Assembly: GCA_017617545.1 (NCBI GenBank)
Contig: JAFZVZ010000033.1
Span: forward strand, 1 to 52,109
Length of the DNA stretch: 52,109 nt
Direction: 5' to 3'
Source: Lachnospiraceae bacterium
GTDB taxonomy: Bacteria > Bacillota > Clostridia > Lachnospirales > Lachnospiraceae
Shown here: positions 8,275 to 17,943 of the stretch, one piece after another
Numbering within the stretch: position 1 is the first letter of the stretch
Layout: the number at the start of each line of letters is the position of its first letter
Position numbers and translations under genes: made by a program
The notes under the pieces: generated by a model
What the model was told of the DNA's origin: nothing
The model's input: only the letters and a program-made list of their open reading frames with translations
Databases searched by the model: none

Positions 8275-9783
8275 ATGCTGAAACTATCGGATCTTACCGG
8301 TTACAACGAGATTGTCATCCAGTGCCATGACAACCCCGATGCTGACGCGCTCGCGAGCGGGTTCGCGCTTCGGTGGTACCTTGCGAAGCAGGGGAAGCAG
8401 GCGCGGTTCGTTTACGGCGGCGTCAATCCGATCGCGAAGAGCAATCTGGTGCTGATGAACGAAAACCTGGGCATCAACTGCGAGCATGTGGAGAGCCTGG
8501 ATAACCCGGAGCTGCTGATCACGGTGGACTGCCAGTACGGCGAGAGCAATGTCACCGCATTTTCCGCGGAAAATGTAGCCGTCATCGATCATCACCAGAT
8601 CTCCGAGGCGCTTCCCGAGATGAGCGAGGTCCGCAGCAATTACGGATCGTGCTCCACCGTGCTGTTCGAGATGCTCCGGGCGGAGGGCGTTGATATCAAC
8701 GAGGACAAAAACGTCGCGACGGCGCTGTATTACGGACTGATGACCGACACCGGGGATTTCTCGGAGATCTCGCACCCGAGCGATCGGGATCTGCGCGATC
8801 TGGCGGTGTTCAACAAGTCGCTGATCACGCTGTTCCGCAATTCCAACCTGTCCATCGAGGAACTGCGGATCGCGGGTGACGCTCTGAAGAACACGATCGT
8901 GGACGAGGCACGGTACAGCGGCATCGTGGAGGCCGGACCGTGCGATTCGAACATTCTCGGGATCATCAGCGACATGTTCCTCGAGGTGGACGGCGTGCAC
9001 AGCTGTCTTGTGTATAACATACTGCCTTCGGGCATCAAATTTTCCGTGCGAAGCTGTGTGAAGGAGGTCAAGGCCAGCGAGCTCGCGGCATTTATCGCCG
9101 AGCATTACGGCGGCGGTGGCGGGCATCTGGTCAAGGCCGGCGGTTTCCTGAAGAAGGACCTGCTTGTAAAGGCGGGTGTGAAGTATGAGAAAGAGGACAT
9201 CAGCCGGTTTATCGCGGGGCGGATGAACGAGTATTTCGACAGCTCCGTGATCATTTACGCGGGGCAGTACCGCGCGAACCTTGAGGAGTTCAAGCGTTAC
9301 CGCAAGAAGTCCTTCGAGCTTGGCTTTGTCCGCGCCGCGGATGTTGCCCCGGCCGGCAGCGAGGTCGCGGTGCGCACGCTGGAGGGCGACGTTGACGTGA
9401 CCATCTACGAGGATGTGTACATCATGATCAACGTGGACGGCGAGATCTATCCGATCAAGAAGGATAAGTTTGAGCGCTCCTACCGGGTGCTTGACAAGGA
9501 GTACGTCTACCCCGGCGAGTATCCGCCCACGGTGATCAACAACGCCGCGGGAGAGAGGCTGCCCCTTCTGCCGTTTGCGAAGAGCTGCCTGTCGGTCGGC
9601 GGGGACGGGATCTACGCGAAGGAGATCACCGGCCGCGTGAAGATCTTCACCATGTGGGACCAGGAAAAATACTACCTCGGACGGCCGGGAGACCGGCTTG
9701 CCGTGCGCGCGGATGACCCTTCGGACGTCTATGTGATCGAGAAGGGGATATTTGAAAAAACATATGAATTATGGGAATCCTGA
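8275..9783 (+). CDS. DHH/DHHA1 phosphoesterase with extra C-terminal domain
   Basis: A 502-residue cytoplasmic phosphoesterase. Residues ~1-320 carry the DHH-family metal motifs: HDNPDADA near 19, a VDCQYGES strand, IDHHQIS near 104, MTDTGDFS near 157, and the DHHA1 signature GGGGGHLVKAGG near 283. This makes it NrnA/GdpP-like, acting on nanoRNA or cyclic dinucleotides; which one is unknown. Residues ~330-502 form an extra beta-rich domain that I do not recognise and that typical NrnA proteins lack. The start at 8275 has GGAGG eight bases upstream. Confidence 0.85.
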   Translation: MLKLSDLTGYNEIVIQCHDNPDADALASGFALRWYLAKQGKQARFVYGGVNPIAKSNLVLMNENLGINCEHVESLDNPELLITVDCQYGESNVTAFSAENVAVIDHHQISEALPEMSEVRSNYGSCSTVLFEMLRAEGVDINEDKNVATALYYGLMTDTGDFSEISHPSDRDLRDLAVFNKSLITLFRNSNLSIEELRIAGDALKNTIVDEARYSGIVEAGPCDSNILGIISDMFLEVDGVHSCLVYNILPSGIKFSVRSCVKEVKASELAAFIAEHYGGGGGHLVKAGGFLKKDLLVKAGVKYEKEDISRFIAGRMNEYFDSSVIIYAGQYRANLEEFKRYRKKSFELGFVRAADVAPAGSEVAVRTLEGDVDVTIYEDVYIMINVDGEIYPIKKDKFERSYRVLDKEYVYPGEYPPTVINNAAGERLPLLPFAKSCLSVGGDGIYAKEITGRVKIFTMWDQEKYYLGRPGDRLAVRADDPSDVYVIEKGIFEKTYELWES

Positions 9784-9811
9784 CGGGTTCTTAAGATAAA
9801 GAGGAAAAAGA

Positions 9812-12800
9812 ATGACATACGACGCATTTATCAGCTACCGGCACACACCGCTTGACATGGAGATCGCGAAGAAGGTCCACACGGGCCTTGAGACCTACCA
9901 TGTTCCGGCGGCGGTGCAAAAGAAGACGGGCAAGAAGAAAATCCGCAGAGTGTTCCGCGACCAGGAGGAGCTGCCGATCGGAAGCGACCTCAATGACAAC
10001 ATTGCCGGGGCACTCAGGGAATCGGAGTACCTGATCGTCATCTGCTCGCCGAACACACCGGGTTCGTACTGGGTGAACAAGGAGATCGAGACCTTCATCT
10101 CGCTCCATGACCGGCATCATGTGCTCGCCGTTTTGGTCGAGGGTGAGCCGGATCAGAGCTTCCCGCCGATGCTCTTGACCGACGAGAACGGAAATCCCGT
10201 CGAGCCGCTGGCGGCGGATGTGCGCGGCGCGACCGCGTCGGAGCGGAACAAGAAATTCAAGACTGAGCTTCTGCGTCTTGCGGCGCCGGTCCTCGGCTGC
10301 ACCTACGACGACCTTCGCCAGCGCCATCGCGAGCGGATTTTGAAGAGAAACCTCATGATCGCGGGCGCGGCAGCGGGAATTCTCGCGATCGCGGGCACCG
10401 CGTTCGGTATCTACAACGCGCGCGTTGCCGACCGGATGAAGAAACTCGCGGACGAGAAAGCCGTTCTGGCGGAAGAAAAATCCGTGCTTGCGGATGACAA
10501 GACGAAGCTTGCCGATGAGAAGACGAAGCTTGCCGATGAGATGACCGTGCTGGCGGCTGAGAAGACGCGCCTTGCGGACGAGATCCTCGCCGAGTACAAG
10601 GAGAAGCAGATCAACCAGTCCCGCTTCTACGCGCAGGAGGCGATGCAGCAGCTCCGTGAAGGAAACCGTGAGGACGCGGTGCTCATCGCTTCGGAGGGTC
10701 TTCCCTCGGAGGATCGGGACCGCCCGTATGTCGCGGATGCGGAGTATGCGCTTGCGGCTGCGCTGCATGCATATGACATCGGCAGCGAGCTTGCGTACGA
10801 CCGCATACTGACGCACGATCTGAGCGTCCTGTCCATGACGCTCGACCATGCCGCGAAATACCTTACCACCATCGACAGCGGAAAGACGGTCTATGTGTGG
10901 GATTGCGGAAAATGGGACCTGCTGCTGAAGCTTACCCCCGAGGTGCAGGGCAACAATTTCCGTGCCGCGGTGAACAGCGCGTTTGCCGACCAAAACGGCG
11001 CCGTTCTCGCGTACGGAAAAGCATTGGTGCGCTACGATTTCTCCGGCAAGGAGACGGCGCGCCTGGAATGGAAGACAACAACCACGGCATGTGTATTTTA
11101 CGACGAGGCCGATACGGTTTTGTGCATCTGCCCGGATACGGTGTACGTCGTGACGCTGTCGGATTTCACGATCCGCGCGGAGATCAAGAACGATGCCGGG
11201 GACAATTTCGCCTCTGCGTGCAAACTGTCCCGCGACGGGCGGTACGCAGCTGTCGGGCATTACAATACCACGGGCAGTAACTCGCAGATCACCGTCATCG
11301 ACATGAACACGTACTCCGCGTACACGGTTCCGGTTTCGGAGGAGTACATCCTGAACATGACGCTGACGGACAGCGGAAATATCGCCGTAGTCAGCACGAA
11401 CGCGGATTTCTACTACAGACAGATGGATGCCCTGACGCTCGACGTGTACCGCGCGGAAACCGGCGAGCAGCTGTACAGCCGGGAGATCCCGCGGAACATC
11501 GGCAACCTCGTGAGCTTCACGCTGCTCATCGATTCCCACACCTACGAGGGCGGGAGCGACATCGTGATCGCGGCGGATACAACCGCATTTTCCTATGACG
11601 AGATGAGCGGCGAGTTGAAGGGAAGGATCACGCTTTCCACGACGGCGGTCACGCTCGACATGGTCAGCAGATCGACGACCGCGTTCATCGGCTGCAGGGA
11701 CGGCAACATCTACGCAATCAACACCAACACGGCGAGCATCGGGAACGGAAACACCGTGGTCACGGATACGTATATGGATGACATGCAGATCCTGAACGGA
11801 GGGATCGTTCTGCACCGGCCGCTCTCCAACAACGTGGGCGTGATGAAATATCATACGGCGGAGGATCTGGGGGAGCTTCCCGCCCTCGAGGTTTCGTCTG
11901 TCGGATATGCCGTCGCGCCGTCGTCGGAATACTATGTGCTGCGCAATGCCAACAACTTCTACGAGCTTCGGTTCTACGACCGCGGCGGAAACCTTCTGTA
12001 CATGACCGTTGACGAGACACAGGTCGTCATGGGATTTTACGGAGACCGGTTCATTACGTCCGCCTACGATTCCGTGCGACTCATCGATCCGTTGAACAAA
12101 AATGAACGGATGATCCGCTATCAGGACGCGGGCGCGTCCGAGAGCTATACCTCCGCGTGCTTAAGCCGCGACGGGCACTATATGGCGCTGTGGGGTACGT
12201 ACGGCATCGCGGTTCTGGATCTGGCGGAGGGAGCGTGCATCCGCGCGGATAAGGACATCACATCCGTCGGCTCCATCGCGTTCTCCGCGGACAACAGCAA
12301 GCTTGTGATCTCGCGCACGGGGATGACCCTCGCGATCATGGATATCCGAACCGGAGAACTTACGCAGCTTGCGGACGAGGCACTTCGCCAGGTATCCGAT
12401 TGCTACAGACTGTCGTATCTCGCGTGTGACGCGAGCGGAAAATACATCGCCATGGCCTGTGCGGATGGCAACGTGCGCATCCTGTCGTTTGCCTCGGGTG
12501 AAACGCTGTATACCATTCCGCTTTCGGTACAATCGGTCTGCTTCCTCGGATTTACCTCGGATGCCGGACACATCGTCATGCAGGGTGATGACTACATCGT
12601 CCGCGTGTACAATCTTGCGGACGGATCCTGCGTGAACAGCTTCGATGTTCCCATGCGAGTATCCTACATGATCGAGGACGGTGATCGCATTGCCGTCTGC
12701 GACAACTACACGGTGAGCCTTGTGGATGCGAGCAGCTTCGGCCGCCTCGCGTACGTGGAGGACGCGGTTACATATCTCGCGTCGGACAAGACGTTCATCC

Positions 12801-12928
12801 TGGTCGACGGCCGCAACGCCTGGGCCGCGAAATACAAGGACTACAAGGCGCTGCTGCAGGAAGCGAAGAAGCAGTTCCCGGGCTCGAGCCTCAGCGAGGA
12901 GAAGAAGGTTACTTACAACATCGAGTGA
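9812..12928 (+). CDS. TIR domain - membrane helix - heptad coiled coil - beta-propeller protein
   Basis: A 1038-residue protein. Residues 1-~150 are a TIR domain: YDAFISYRH start, a RVFRDQEELP loop, and WVNKEIE in which Glu 91 sits at the position of the NADase catalytic glutamate. One hydrophobic segment at ~177-200 follows. Residues ~205-265 are a heptad array of the form L-A-[DE]-[DE]-K/M-x-x repeated at least seven times, also visible as near-repeats in the DNA at about 10440-10590. The rest consists of WD40-like beta strands. The TIR domain would face the cytoplasm and the propeller the outside if there is one crossing. It may be an immune-type receptor or a Lachnospiraceae-specific sensor; no effector partner lies nearby. 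Confidence 0.82.
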   Translation: MTYDAFISYRHTPLDMEIAKKVHTGLETYHVPAAVQKKTGKKKIRRVFRDQEELPIGSDLNDNIAGALRESEYLIVICSPNTPGSYWVNKEIETFISLHDRHHVLAVLVEGEPDQSFPPMLLTDENGNPVEPLAADVRGATASERNKKFKTELLRLAAPVLGCTYDDLRQRHRERILKRNLMIAGAAAGILAIAGTAFGIYNARVADRMKKLADEKAVLAEEKSVLADDKTKLADEKTKLADEMTVLAAEKTRLADEILAEYKEKQINQSRFYAQEAMQQLREGNREDAVLIASEGLPSEDRDRPYVADAEYALAAALHAYDIGSELAYDRILTHDLSVLSMTLDHAAKYLTTIDSGKTVYVWDCGKWDLLLKLTPEVQGNNFRAAVNSAFADQNGAVLAYGKALVRYDFSGKETARLEWKTTTTACVFYDEADTVLCICPDTVYVVTLSDFTIRAEIKNDAGDNFASACKLSRDGRYAAVGHYNTTGSNSQITVIDMNTYSAYTVPVSEEYILNMTLTDSGNIAVVSTNADFYYRQMDALTLDVYRAETGEQLYSREIPRNIGNLVSFTLLIDSHTYEGGSDIVIAADTTAFSYDEMSGELKGRITLSTTAVTLDMVSRSTTAFIGCRDGNIYAINTNTASIGNGNTVVTDTYMDDMQILNGGIVLHRPLSNNVGVMKYHTAEDLGELPALEVSSVGYAVAPSSEYYVLRNANNFYELRFYDRGGNLLYMTVDETQVVMGFYGDRFITSAYDSVRLIDPLNKNERMIRYQDAGASESYTSACLSRDGHYMALWGTYGIAVLDLAEGACIRADKDITSVGSIAFSADNSKLVISRTGMTLAIMDIRTGELTQLADEALRQVSDCYRLSYLACDASGKYIAMACADGNVRILSFASGETLYTIPLSVQSVCFLGFTSDAGHIVMQGDDYIVRVYNLADGSCVNSFDVPMRVSYMIEDGDRIAVCDNYTVSLVDASSFGRLAYVEDAVTYLASDKTFILVDGRNAWAAKYKDYKALLQEAKKQFPGSSLSEEKKVTYNIE

Positions 12929-12961
12929 GTTCGTGATAAGAAACAGATCTCGGAAAATGAA

Positions 12962-13003
12962 AACTGCCGACAGTGCGAAACCCGTGCTGCCGGCAGTTGT
13001 TTT
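12962..13003 (+). terminator. Terminator between convergent genes
   Basis: Stem AACTGCCGACAG / CTGCCGGCAGTT (11 of 12 pairs) followed by GTTTT. It sits between the TIR gene and the convergent DHHW gene. Confidence 0.7.
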
Positions 13004-13063
13004 GTCATGGGTGCTGCCGATAGCGCAGGAGAGCTGCGCTGCCGGCTGTTTAGTTTTTCTGCG

Positions 13064-14170
13064 TCACCGGCTGCATCTTGCCACCGCGGTGTCGCTTGTG
13101 AAGTTCGGGATGTTGTAGAGAACCAGGACTTCGGTGATGCCATTTTCCGAGATATACTTTAGGACGGAGCCGCGGAAGAAGCGCATGTCGATCAGGTGCG
13201 TCTCGGCGAAATCGTCCACCGTGAACTGGGCGAAGCAGTTGGCATAGGAGTCCTTGAGGATCAACAGCTTGCCCGTGCCGGGGCCGGTGATGACGGTCGT
13301 CTCCTGATTGGAATTGAGGAAGACTGCGTACTGGTCGCGACCGCTTAAGTAGCTGCGCTCATAGATCGTGTCGGTCACGTAGTAGCCGCGGTTGTAGTCG
13401 ACCGTGTGGGCGGTGTCGCGGTAGTACGCGTCGATCGTGTCGTAGGCCGCCAGCGGGTCGTTGACTTTGTTGTACGTCGTGCCGCGAAAATGATCGCTGA
13501 GGCATTCCTTCGTCCACTCGCCGATGGGCGCTGCGGTGAGCCCGCGGTCGCGCATCCACGCGGCGTAGGCATAGTAGGCACCGAGGCTTGTCCAATGGTG
13601 GTCGGTCTTGTAATAGATGTACTCGTTCCTGTGCGCGGTAAGTGCCTCGGTCACGTCGGTCAGGCGGATCCCGCGGAGGGCAGCGTAGTCAAGGACCTTT
13701 TGCTCATCGGCCACCTGCGCATACGGCGGGAGCTTGTCCGAAAGGATGCGCGCGGCGGTGGGAACCAGCATGGTGCGCATGGGGATCCCGGCCTTGTCCA
13801 TGGCGTTCTGAAGGTCCTTGAGGGCCGTCATGTTGGCGGTGGTCTGCCTGCCGTTCCAGGAGCGGTAGATGTCGATCAGGTAGCCGTCGTCCGCGTAGTA
13901 GACGCCGCCGGAATCGCGCTTACCAAAGAGCCGCTCGCAGATTGTCTTTACAGCGACCCATTGGTCGCGTCCGGGAAACTGGTCGGCGAGGTAGGTTTCC
14001 ACTTCGCTGCCGAACTGCCCGGAGAAGACGGTTTCGCGGGACACGGCGGGCTTCTGCTGAAGCTCACGCTTCTCGCTTTCGGAGTAGACGCGGTCCGAAA
14101 GGAGCAGGTGCGTCGCGGCTCCGGCGAGGAGCATCAGACAGAACAGTACTGCGGTAACTTTGTTGTGCAT
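13064..14170 (-). CDS. DHHW family (AlgX/DltD-like) acylation accessory protein
   Basis: A 368-residue exported or membrane-tethered protein with one N-terminal hydrophobic segment (residues ~5-24). The family motif KTDHHWT is at about residue 190; a YYADDGYLID strand and a late LILKDSYAN block carry the SGNH-type serine region. Known relatives work with MBOAT membrane acyltransferases to O-acetylate or otherwise acylate surface polysaccharide. The MBOAT gene is 18 bases upstream in the same operon, supporting that role. A GGAGG site precedes the ATG. The C-terminus ends in a short Cys-Ser-Arg tail with no further domain. Confidence 0.87.
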   Translation of the reverse strand: MHNKVTAVLFCLMLLAGAATHLLLSDRVYSESEKRELQQKPAVSRETVFSGQFGSEVETYLADQFPGRDQWVAVKTICERLFGKRDSGGVYYADDGYLIDIYRSWNGRQTTANMTALKDLQNAMDKAGIPMRTMLVPTAARILSDKLPPYAQVADEQKVLDYAALRGIRLTDVTEALTAHRNEYIYYKTDHHWTSLGAYYAYAAWMRDRGLTAAPIGEWTKECLSDHFRGTTYNKVNDPLAAYDTIDAYYRDTAHTVDYNRGYYVTDTIYERSYLSGRDQYAVFLNSNQETTVITGPGTGKLLILKDSYANCFAQFTVDDFAETHLIDMRFFRGSVLKYISENGITEVLVLYNIPNFTSDTAVARCSR

Positions 14171-14188
14171 ATAACCTCCGAAATACGG

Positions 14189-15622
14189 TCAGAACCGAAA
14201 ATACAGAAAAGGATTGTACGAGCCGCTGATCAGGTACGCCAGGCTCAGTGCGGACAGCCCGAGAAGCCGCACGGAATCGCAGGCGGTCAGGAGGCACTCG
14301 CGGAAGCGGCGGCGGACGGGAGCATTAGCCGTTTTATCGGAAAATAGTTTCCGACCGATCCATGCGACGAGCGGCGTGCTCGCTATGGCGCATACCGCAA
14401 GGAGCGGCGCGTAGGAGAGGAACCGGTAGCGCGTCGCGTCGTTGATCAGTCCGGCACCGCCGCCGAACAATACCTTGATGAACGAGAACCCGCGATGGAT
14501 GTCCTCAAAGCCGAACAGCGCGCCGGCGAAGACGACGACGAACAGCGTGTAGACATGTCCGACGAACCGCGGCAGCTTCTTCAAAAGGTTCGCAAGGAAG
14601 AGCTTTTCGCACAGCAGCACCGCTGCGTACCACACGCCCCAGAGGACGTAATTCCAGCTCGCCCCGTGCCAGAGGCCGGTGAGCAGCCACACGACGGCGA
14701 TGTTGAACAGCTGCCGGCGCAGTCCTTTGCGGTTGCCGCCGAGCGGAATGTAAACGTAGTCGCGGAACCATGCGCCGAGGCTGATGTGCCAGCGTCGCCA
14801 GAACTCAGTCACACTCGCGGAGATATACGGGTAATCAAAGTTCTCCGGAAAATGGAACCCGAGCATCCGCCCGAGACCGATCGCCATGTCGCTGTACCCT
14901 GAAAAATCGAAGTACACCTGGAAGGAGAGCGCGATCAGCCCAAGCCACGCGCCTGTTGTGGTCAGCGTTGCGACATCGGTCTGCGAGACCGCATCCCACA
15001 GAAGGCCGATGTTGTTGGCGAGAAGCACCTTCTTCGCAAGGCCGGTCACGAAGCGGCGTGCGCCCTCGCCGAAGTCATCGAAGCTGTGCGTACGGGTGTC
15101 GAGCTCCTCGGCGATGTCGCGGTACCGGACGATCGGACCCGCGATCAGCTGCGGGAACAGCGCGACGTAGGCGCCGAAGGAGATAATGTTCCGCTGTACT
15201 TTCGCAGATCCGCGGTACACATCGATTGTGTAGCTCATCGTCTGGAACGTGTAGAAGGAGATGCCGATCGGCAGCGGCAGATCGTGCGTCGGCAGCGAGA
15301 GGCCGGCGAGGTGGTTGATCGTTCCCGCGAGGAAATCGGCGTACTTGAAGAAAAAGAGAAGGCCGAGGTTGCCGCACAGCGAGATGATCAGGCCGATTTT
15401 CCGCTTCGAGGTGCCGCGGTACCGCTCCACGAGGCGTCCGCAGGTGTAGTCGAGCACGGTGGAGAAGATCATGAGCACGACGTAGACCGGCTCGCCCCAG
15501 GCGTAAAAGATAAGACTTCCGAGGAACAATACCGCGTTTTTGCCCTGCCGCGGCGTGACATAGTACATCAGAAGCATCACAGGCAGGAACAGAAAGAGAA
15601 ATGTAAGACTTGAGAAAACCAT
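14189..15622 (-). CDS. MBOAT family O-acyltransferase
   Basis: A 477-residue multi-pass membrane acyltransferase of the AlgI/DltB group. Diagnostic segments: LPIGISFYTFQ, an ALFPQLIAGPI block, WRRWHISLGAWFRDYVYIP near residue 285, and LTGLWHGASWNYVLWG near 325, whose His is the conserved MBOAT active-site residue. It would move acyl groups across the membrane onto surface glycopolymers together with the DHHW protein. I chose ATG at 15622 (GAGG six bases upstream) over a TTG at 15634. The middle gene of a three-gene operon: lipoprotein, MBOAT, DHHW. Confidence 0.9.
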   Translation of the reverse strand: MVFSSLTFLFLFLPVMLLMYYVTPRQGKNAVLFLGSLIFYAWGEPVYVVLMIFSTVLDYTCGRLVERYRGTSKRKIGLIISLCGNLGLLFFFKYADFLAGTINHLAGLSLPTHDLPLPIGISFYTFQTMSYTIDVYRGSAKVQRNIISFGAYVALFPQLIAGPIVRYRDIAEELDTRTHSFDDFGEGARRFVTGLAKKVLLANNIGLLWDAVSQTDVATLTTTGAWLGLIALSFQVYFDFSGYSDMAIGLGRMLGFHFPENFDYPYISASVTEFWRRWHISLGAWFRDYVYIPLGGNRKGLRRQLFNIAVVWLLTGLWHGASWNYVLWGVWYAAVLLCEKLFLANLLKKLPRFVGHVYTLFVVVFAGALFGFEDIHRGFSFIKVLFGGGAGLINDATRYRFLSYAPLLAVCAIASTPLVAWIGRKLFSDKTANAPVRRRFRECLLTACDSVRLLGLSALSLAYLISGSYNPFLYFRF

Positions 15623-15667
15623 TTTTTGCCTCAACAGTTAAAAATACGCGCAGGAGTAATCTATGTG

Positions 15668-16447
15668 TCAGCAGCCCTGGAAGGACGGCTTGTCCCCGGT
15701 CTCGCCGGGAACGTCGAGATCATCGTCAAACGGGATCTCCCCATCGTCGTACGGGATGTCTCCGCTGTTCATGGCAGCCGCGGGTTCGCCGCTTTCGTCC
15801 GGTTCAGACTCGACGAGAAGATTTTCCGGAAGATAGCCGTACAGTTCCTTGATCAGGTCATCGATTTTTTTGTACTCGGCCTCCGCGAGGTTGATGCAGG
15901 CAGTGTCATCCATGCCCTCCTCCGGGGAGCGGCCGGCGATGATGTACATCACGGTGTTGCCGACCTTGTAGATGCGGGCACGCACCAGCTTGTGCGGCTC
16001 CATCGGATACTGCTTGGCGTACATGGTCGCGCGCTCATACTCCTTGTTGTAGAGTTTCACAAGTTCCTCGGCGTACGCGGCGTCCTTCGCGGTCGCGATC
16101 ACGATCTGATCCTGCTGTACCGAGGGGACGAGAGTGAGTTTGGCCACATAACTGTCAATCTTCGAAAAATCGGCATCCGCGAGAGCGCAAGAGTACATCT
16201 CGTCCATCGGGACATCCACGGTGGCGTTGTAGCCGTCGCCGATCACGCGCGCGATCGCGGCCTCGATCTCGGCGGGGGTGTAGGTCTTGCCGTTGCCTTT
16301 GTTGCCGTTGTCCGGGTTGACGGTCGGGGTCGGCGTGCTTGTTTCGTTCTCCTTTTTGTTGTCGCTTTTCTGCGACGTATTGTTCTTGCCGCAGCCCGTG
16401 AGAAGCGCGAGAAGAAGGATGAGAACGATTGCGTAGAAGTGTTTCAT
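15668..16447 (-). CDS. DUF4358-type lipoprotein
   Basis: A 259-residue lipoprotein: short basic start, hydrophobic core, lipobox LLTGC, then an Asn/Lys/Thr/Pro linker. The domain at ~55-185 resembles DUF4358 proteins common in Lachnospiraceae (YTPAEIEAAI start, CALADADF, a long EEL-x-K-x-YNKEYERA helix). The ~60-residue tail is Asp/Glu/Pro rich. First gene of the acylation operon; its promoter matches that of the ECF sigma gene. Function unknown, presumed envelope-related from context. Confidence 0.78.
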   Translation of the reverse strand: MKHFYAIVLILLLALLTGCGKNNTSQKSDNKKENETSTPTPTVNPDNGNKGNGKTYTPAEIEAAIARVIGDGYNATVDVPMDEMYSCALADADFSKIDSYVAKLTLVPSVQQDQIVIATAKDAAYAEELVKLYNKEYERATMYAKQYPMEPHKLVRARIYKVGNTVMYIIAGRSPEEGMDDTACINLAEAEYKKIDDLIKELYGYLPENLLVESEPDESGEPAAAMNSGDIPYDDGEIPFDDDLDVPGETGDKPSFQGC

Positions 16448-16532
16448 AAGTATTTACCTCGTTATAGTTTATTCAGAGCATTGTTTCTGTGGCGGAGCAG
16501 CGTTCGTGCTGTCCGTAAAAACGGCTCTCTGA

Positions 16533-16564
16533 CCATATAACGATTGAAATACGAAAAATGTCGG
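16533..16564 (-). promoter_or_regulatory. Candidate ECF-sigma promoter of the acylation operon
   Basis: Read on the minus strand: CCGACATTTT, ten bases, ATCGTTATATGG. The same two blocks at the same spacing stand before the ECF sigma gene (17944-17975). The start of the lipoprotein gene lies about 85 bases downstream. The -35-like block is shared with one arm of the terminator of the upstream anti-sigma gene. Confidence 0.65.
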
Positions 16565-16606
16565 CACGATCTTCAAAAAAGTGAAAATCATGCCGACAAT
16601 GTTTTT
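16555..16606 (-). terminator. Bidirectional-looking terminator after the anti-sigma gene
   Basis: Arms TGTCGGCA (16559-16566) and TGCCGACA (16591-16598) pair perfectly; A/T-runs flank both sides, so it can end transcripts on either strand. It ends the sigma/anti-sigma operon on the minus strand. Confidence 0.65.
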
Positions 16607-16666
16607 AAATTATGAAAATTACAGTTCACTATGGTTCTACTGATGTAGAACGAACAACAGGGAAAC

Positions 16667-17440
16667 TTACTTTCCCATCAGTTTCCAATAAACTTCCGCG
16701 ATATCCCAATCCGTCATGTCGCCGGGGCCGGAGAGTATGTTTTTGACGCTGCCCTCGTTCCAGACAAGCTTGAAGAGATCGGTTCCCTCGTTCTTCACGA
16801 AGGTGATCACGGCGTCGTCCACGCTCTCGAGTTGACGAGGCTGGCTCTCCTCGCCGTACAATCCGGAGAAGTCCTCGGATGATTCCGAAGCGCGGAGGGT
16901 GTATTCCCGTCCGCCGTATGTGAAGAGAACCTGCGCAAAATCTGTCCCGGCGGCTTCGTAGGAGACGTCGGTTGCCCCGGCGGGAGCATCGATGTGCATG
17001 CCGGTAGCGGCTGCGAGTTCCTCTGCGGAGGAGTAGACCGTAAGAGGTCCGAAGGTTGCGGTACCGCCGTCGGGTGTTACGGTAGCGGTGACGGTAGCGG
17101 TGACGTCGCCCGATGTTGACGGCTTGTTGTTGCGCGGGAAGAGTTGCACGGCTCCGATGATCACGATGATCAGACATGCCGCGGCAGGAACTGCCCAGCG
17201 CAGGATCGCGGTGATCCGTCGGTTCGGCGCAGTCTCGTTCTTCGCCGTATCGCGGAGCTCCCCGGAAACAGTCGTGTCAGCCTGAGTCGCGGAGGGATTG
17301 ATTGCGGACGGCGCAGATTCATTTTCCGAAGCCTGCGCGGCCTTGCGGCGTATGTTCGCCAGCATGCGCTCCCTTGCGCCCTCAGCCGGTTCAATCTGTT
17401 CCAGAGCTTCCCGGATTCGATTGTTCTCAGTTTCGTTCAC
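16667..17440 (-). CDS. Anti-sigma factor-like membrane protein
   Basis: A 257-residue protein encoded right behind, and overlapping by 14 bases, the ECF sigma gene. Residues 1-~75 are a polar cytoplasmic region of the kind that binds sigma. One membrane segment lies at ~82-102. A Thr/Val-rich linker (TATVTATVT, from a DNA repeat of GGTAGCGGTGAC) is followed by a ~120-residue extracellular beta-rich domain. No classic ZAS zinc motif is seen, so the anti-sigma role rests on layout. The start is GTG at 17440 with AAAGGA upstream. Confidence 0.72.
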   Translation of the reverse strand: MNETENNRIREALEQIEPAEGARERMLANIRRKAAQASENESAPSAINPSATQADTTVSGELRDTAKNETAPNRRITAILRWAVPAAACLIIVIIGAVQLFPRNNKPSTSGDVTATVTATVTPDGGTATFGPLTVYSSAEELAAATGMHIDAPAGATDVSYEAAGTDFAQVLFTYGGREYTLRASESSEDFSGLYGEESQPRQLESVDDAVITFVKNEGTDLFKLVWNEGSVKNILSGPGDMTDWDIAEVYWKLMGK

Positions 17441-17927
17441 GGTCGATCCTTTCCCTAAGCAGATTTCTTGCGTCCCGCATCTGGTTCCGCACGGTGGACG
17501 GCGGCCTGCCGAGCATCACGGCGATCTCGTCGGTTGAGTACCCGTCGAAATAGTAGAGCCAGATGACATCCTTCAGTTTCGGCGGAAGAGCCATCACGGC
17601 CTCCCGCACATCGGAATAGTCCTCCTGCACCGGCGCGGCGATCTCAGGCGCATCCTCAACGTCGAGCGAGTCGACGTTGCGCCGCCCGAAGCTCTTCAGA
17701 CGGTCCTTGCACAGATTGATCGCGGTGACCGTCAGCCATTTGCGTTCGTGCGTCTCATCCTCAAACGCAAAATCGCCGGTCAGCACCTTCACAAACACAT
17801 CCTCCGTGCAGTCCTCGGCGTCGGCCTCGGATTGCATGTAGGTGTAGCACAGGCGGTACACATATTTCCAGTGCCGTTCATAGAACGCTTCGAAATCCGC
17901 ATCCGTACGCGATGCAGCTTTCGGCAT
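17427..17927 (-). CDS. ECF family RNA polymerase sigma factor
   Basis: A 166-residue group IV sigma factor. Region 2: residues ~10-75, with FEAFYERHWKYVYRLCY and a DAEDCTEDVFVKVL helix. Region 4: residues ~108-162, with LPPKLKDVIWLYYFDGYS and a helix-turn-helix ending TVRNQMRDARNLLRER. The start at 17927 has GAAGGAGAA upstream. It is co-transcribed with the anti-sigma gene. A promoter motif directly before it recurs before the lipoprotein-MBOAT-DHHW operon, suggesting autoregulation and control of surface acylation. Confidence 0.9.
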   Translation of the reverse strand: MPKAASRTDADFEAFYERHWKYVYRLCYTYMQSEADAEDCTEDVFVKVLTGDFAFEDETHERKWLTVTAINLCKDRLKSFGRRNVDSLDVEDAPEIAAPVQEDYSDVREAVMALPPKLKDVIWLYYFDGYSTDEIAVMLGRPPSTVRNQMRDARNLLRERIDRERN

Positions 17928-17943
17928 AAAAGTTCTCCTTCAT

